64,000 nt of DNA. It comes from Paulownia fortunei. Lineage: Eukaryota > Streptophyta > Magnoliopsida > Lamiales > Paulowniaceae. Position numbers and translations under genes: made by a program. Below, piece by piece: positions 60,801 through 64,000 of this stretch. The stretch covers positions 126,501-190,500 of the forward strand of contig CM033108.1 of NCBI GenBank assembly GCA_019321725.1. The letters are read 5' to 3'. Every line of letters starts with the position of its first letter. The first letter of the stretch is position 1. The notes below the pieces were generated by a model, which did no database searches, was not told where the DNA came from, and saw only the letters and a list, made by a program, of their open reading frames with translations.

Positions 60801-63800
60801 ATGTCGAGGCGAACACTTCCGATCCTCAGGCAGCTCCTATCCGGCGGCCGATCCACAACCACGACCCGATCTGTAACCTACATGCCTCGACCCGGAGACG
60901 GCGCTCCACGTCCCGTGACGTTGATACCCGGAGATGGCGTCGGCCCACTCGTCACTGGCGCGGTGGAGCAGGTAATGGAGGCTATGCACGCGCCGGTGTA
61001 CTTCGAGAAATACGATATCCATGGTGATATGAAGAGCGTGCCTCCGGAGGTGATCGAGTCGATTAAGAAGAATAAGGTTTGCCTCAAGGGCGGACTGAAA
61101 ACACCTGTGGGTGGAGGCGTCAGCTCGCTGAATGTGATGTTGAGGAAGGAGCTCGATCTTTATGCGTCCCTCGTGCATTGCTTTAATCTGAAGGGGCTCC
61201 CCACTCGGCACGAGAACGTGGATATTGTCGTGATTCGGGAGAATACTGAGGGCGAGTACTCAGGCCTCGAGCACGAGGTTGTTCCTGGAGTTGTAGAAAG
61301 CCTGAAGGTGTTTTGGATTTCTTTTGATATTCATCTTTTCTCTTGCTATGTGCTAGTGTTGAATTTTAGATTTCTGATGGCTTTTTTTTTTTTTTTTTAA
61401 ACGTTTTGCAATTTGTGGATATAAAAGATGGCTTTTAGGACTTTTTAGAATTAATAAATGCAAGGGTATGTTAAATGAAGATTGAGGGCCAAACATTGTC
61501 TATTATAGTTTTCTGGATTATATGTCATGTGAGAAGGAAAAACATAGATGACAAAGGGAAATAAAACAGCTGTTTTTGGACCGCAAAAACATTTGGTTAA
61601 ATTGTGTGATTTTGTGGAGAGAAGGGGCTTGAACAAATAAATGGAAGTTCCAAACTCTTGCGCATAACAACTTGTGCAGGATGGTATTTGGCTCCTTAGA
61701 TCTGCAGCTGGTCATGTAATCTTGGAATTCTTGGTCTCTATAAGAATGCTGTATGCAATTAACATTTATTCTCTCGCTGCTGGTCCTATAATCTTGGAAT
61801 CCTTGGTTAGAATAAAAATGATGTACTTCTGACAGTTTTCTGCTTATTGTTTTTTCATGCAATCAAAATCTATTTTCCTTTTCTTAACTACGGCGGACGA
61901 TTGTGTTTTTTTTTTTTTTTTTATATATATTTTGCTGATTTGGATTTTCTCCTTCTTTTTTTGCTTTCTACTGCGCCCTGGCCCCTTGTTTTTTCATGTG
62001 CTCGGTGGAATGCCCCAAATAAATGCAGTCCCACATATTACAAGGTCGAGTCAAAGATTAAAGTTTTACATAATTATGGACATTCTTACTAGCTACAGCT
62101 TGCTTGCTGACCTTTAGACTAGTGATTCTCGGCAGAAGGATAGCTAACCATCCACCTCTCTTCTGGTCCTAAGCTTTGGGGAGACGATCATTACATAAAG
62201 TACTAAATTTTTTAACATTGTTTATAATTATTAGTTTTTGTATTATGCTGCATGAAGCTTGATGGGTGCCCATTTGACCTGGCTGTTTGTTCTGTCATGT
62301 GGTGCACATGAAGAACACAAAAAGATAAAGACAAAGCTATGGAAGTTCAAAAGATTAACAAGGTAAATTTCATTAGAATGTTGTGTGTGCATTACAAGAG
62401 GCGAGGAAGGAAAATGGAAGTCTTGAGCTGAGTTGCTATGTGTAGGTGATACGTGGATTGATGATTTTTGTTGTGCTTAAGTTTTTTGTGTTTTTTCTAT
62501 GTTCGATTGAGATCAGTTTATCTGCATACTTAAGAGTAGTTTCTTAATTCTTAAATTAGGTCTAGCCTGGAGCAGCTTCCTATCTGATGTATTGGGTCCA
62601 CACTTGGGGCTGATATTGGCATATGGAATTGGGGCACTACTATTGAAATTCTTAGATGTTTATTAATGCATGAATGCTGTTGTTCCTAATTTTTAGGCCA
62701 GGTTCTCAACTTTATGCAATTAACTACCAAAGGCTGCACTTTTGCTTGAATAGTTTAATATACGGAGTTATAGTCTAATCCTAGGTTGGTATTTCTTCGG
62801 AAACATTATGATGAATTCCATATCTAATTCTGGCTGCATCAGCTTCTAACATAGGATGGTCCTTAACTAATTTTACTTCTCTTTCTGTTGGGATTAATCC
62901 TTGCCTAATGCCATTGTGGATTTTCCAAAAATCTTTGGAGGAGCCTGCATAAAATTCACAGGCCATTTTCCTCTTCCTCTTCCTCGTTGGAGAATGGTCA
63001 CGTAAAAGACAAGTGAACAGTAATTCAAAACCCGATAATATGGACTAGCAGAGCTGAAACATGACATAGAACCTGTTGAGTAAAACAGCTATTGCTGCTC
63101 TGTATATCATCCGACCAATACTCTTAACAACTATAACCTTGAAAAACTCATTGGGCAGTTTAAACTTGTTTTAATGACAGTCAAAGTATGGAAAGCAGTG
63201 AGTATGTTGTGGTCTTTTATTATCTTTATTGCTTAGGATAAAAATGATTGTGCGATGCAATTCAGCAAGCATGTTATGCCTAGTGAAATATTGGAAAAAC
63301 TGATGGGAGGTGCAGAAATTCTGTTAATCCTTAACCTTTCCTTTGAACTTTAATTTTAACATATTATGCTTAACCCTCTTACTTTCTAAACCAAATTAGT
63401 TAACTGTCCTTTGGCATTGCCCTAACATGTTTGTACCTGTCCTTGCATACTCTTACCTGAATGTGTGAAAGTAGTATAGAGATAATATAAAACTTTCCAA
63501 GACTGTCTCCCCACCCCCTTCCTATCCATTGTGTGTCCAATTGTAAAATGTCGGATATGATTGCATTTTATTGGGGTAATCGTGCTTACAATTTTGCATG
63601 TAAACCTCTCTGTTTCTCTGCTTACTTCATGGCTGCTTTTGCAACCTTCATGTATTTTGATTTTTCTTCCAGTTATGTGTGCTTAGAATATCAGAGAATT
63701 TTCTGGTTATTCTGTTCCTAATTTAGCCCAATTGTTAGGTCATAACAAAGTTCTGTTCTGAACGAATTGCAAAATATGCCTTCGAGTATGCCTATCTCAA

Positions 63801-63978
63801 CAACCGGAAGAAGGTGACTGCTGTGCATAAAGCAAATATTATGAAGCTTGCAGATGGTTTATTTTTAGAATCCTGTCGTGAAGTTGCTAGCAAGTACCCC
63901 AGTATCCAGTACAATGAGATGATCGTGGATAACTGCTCCATGCAACTTGTTTCCAAGCCAGAGCAATTTGATGTTATG
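60801..63978 (+). CDS. IDH1: NAD-isocitrate dehydrogenase regulatory subunit, mitochondrial (partial)
   Basis: Two of the exons are in the window: 60801-61307 (169 codons) and 63739-63978 (80 codons), with a 2431-bp intron between. The donor at 63979 continues beyond the right edge, so the gene is partial. The Arg/Ser/Thr-rich N-terminus ([20 protein letters not shown]) is a mitochondrial presequence. The mature part has [34 protein letters not shown], the [20 protein letters not shown] stretch and, in exon 2, [20 protein letters not shown]. These are hallmarks of the regulatory subunits (IDH1/IDH2 type) of the TCA-cycle NAD-IDH, which pair with a catalytic subunit. The first ATG after the CT-rich leader was chosen as start, and it matches the family N-terminus. 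Confidence 0.95.
62781..62966 (-). CDS. Antisense 61-codon ORF in IDH intron 1, unrecognised
   Basis: A complete minus-strand frame of 61 residues starts at an ATG in good context (GGAAAATGGCC) after a purine-rich leader and ends with TAG. The protein is hydrophilic and looks real: it contains [20 protein letters not shown] and [16 protein letters not shown]. No signal peptide or membrane segment is seen. The sequence is more GC-balanced than the surrounding intron. An AATAAA hexamer occurs within about 130 bases after the stop. It could be a nested functional small gene or an intact retrocopy. I do not recognise the family and assign no function. Confidence 0.45.
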   Translation of the reverse strand: MACEFYAGSSKDFWKIHNGIRQGLIPTEREVKLVKDHPMLEADAARIRYGIHHNVSEEIPT

Positions 63979-64000
63979 GTATGGAGCTAAAGTAATCTAT

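Overview
This window is nuclear DNA of a flowering plant, most likely a core eudicot. The genes have short exons with GT-AG introns, the intergenic DNA is very AT-rich with many microsatellites, and the products are plant-specific (type 4 metallothionein, NIN-like protein, EXORDIUM-like protein, RLCK-VII kinase, EAR-motif zinc finger). Protein flavour hints at an asterid, but I cannot fix the species. I see no prokaryotic, organellar or viral block, no tRNA or rRNA gene and no CRISPR array.

Layout, left to right. 1013-2317 (+) is an intronless vacuolar amino-acid transporter of the AVT3 type. 2.6-9.0 kb is AT-rich and holds a degenerate coding-like tract (about 3560-4390), a near-perfect triplication of a 266-bp unit (7371-8168) and a 133/135-bp tandem duplication (8955-9222) next to the promoter of an EXORDIUM-like gene (9390-10454, +). 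13891-14255 (+) is a two-exon type 4 (Ec, seed) metallothionein with a G-box and RY element upstream. 15270-18751 (-) is a five-exon TANGO2/NRDE-family gene with one GC-AG intron. 18.8-27.5 kb is gene-poor, with MITE-like and minisatellite repeats. 27544-30432 (+) is a six-exon PIX13-like receptor-like cytoplasmic kinase. 32126-36596 (-) is a four-coding-exon NIN-like transcription factor (RWP-RK and PB1 domains) with a 5'UTR intron and a start-overlapping uORF. 43101-44035 (-) is a C2H2 zinc-finger repressor of the DAZ/ZAT2-ZAT3 type, broken by an apparent single-base frameshift. 47496-48162 (-) is an unidentified decayed gene. 51991-58337 (-) is an eight-exon ubiquilin (DSK2). 59411-59760 (+) is a decayed 3' end of a SLY1 (Sec1/Munc18) gene. 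60801 to beyond the right edge (+) is the regulatory subunit of mitochondrial NAD-isocitrate dehydrogenase; its 2.4-kb first intron hosts an antisense 61-codon ORF.

The genes do not form a pathway; they are independent plant housekeeping and regulatory genes. The neighbourhood is nevertheless informative: EXL, PIX13, NLP, DAZ, DSK2 and NAD-IDH also lie close together, as far as I recall, in Arabidopsis (chromosome 2 around At2g17130-At2g17230, with a partial duplicate around At4g352xx). The window therefore looks like an old conserved syntenic block that has been inflated by repeats. I found no convincing previously undescribed biological system. The best leads are the frameshifted DAZ gene, the two tandem repeat arrays near EXL, the antisense intronic ORF and the unidentified decayed genes.
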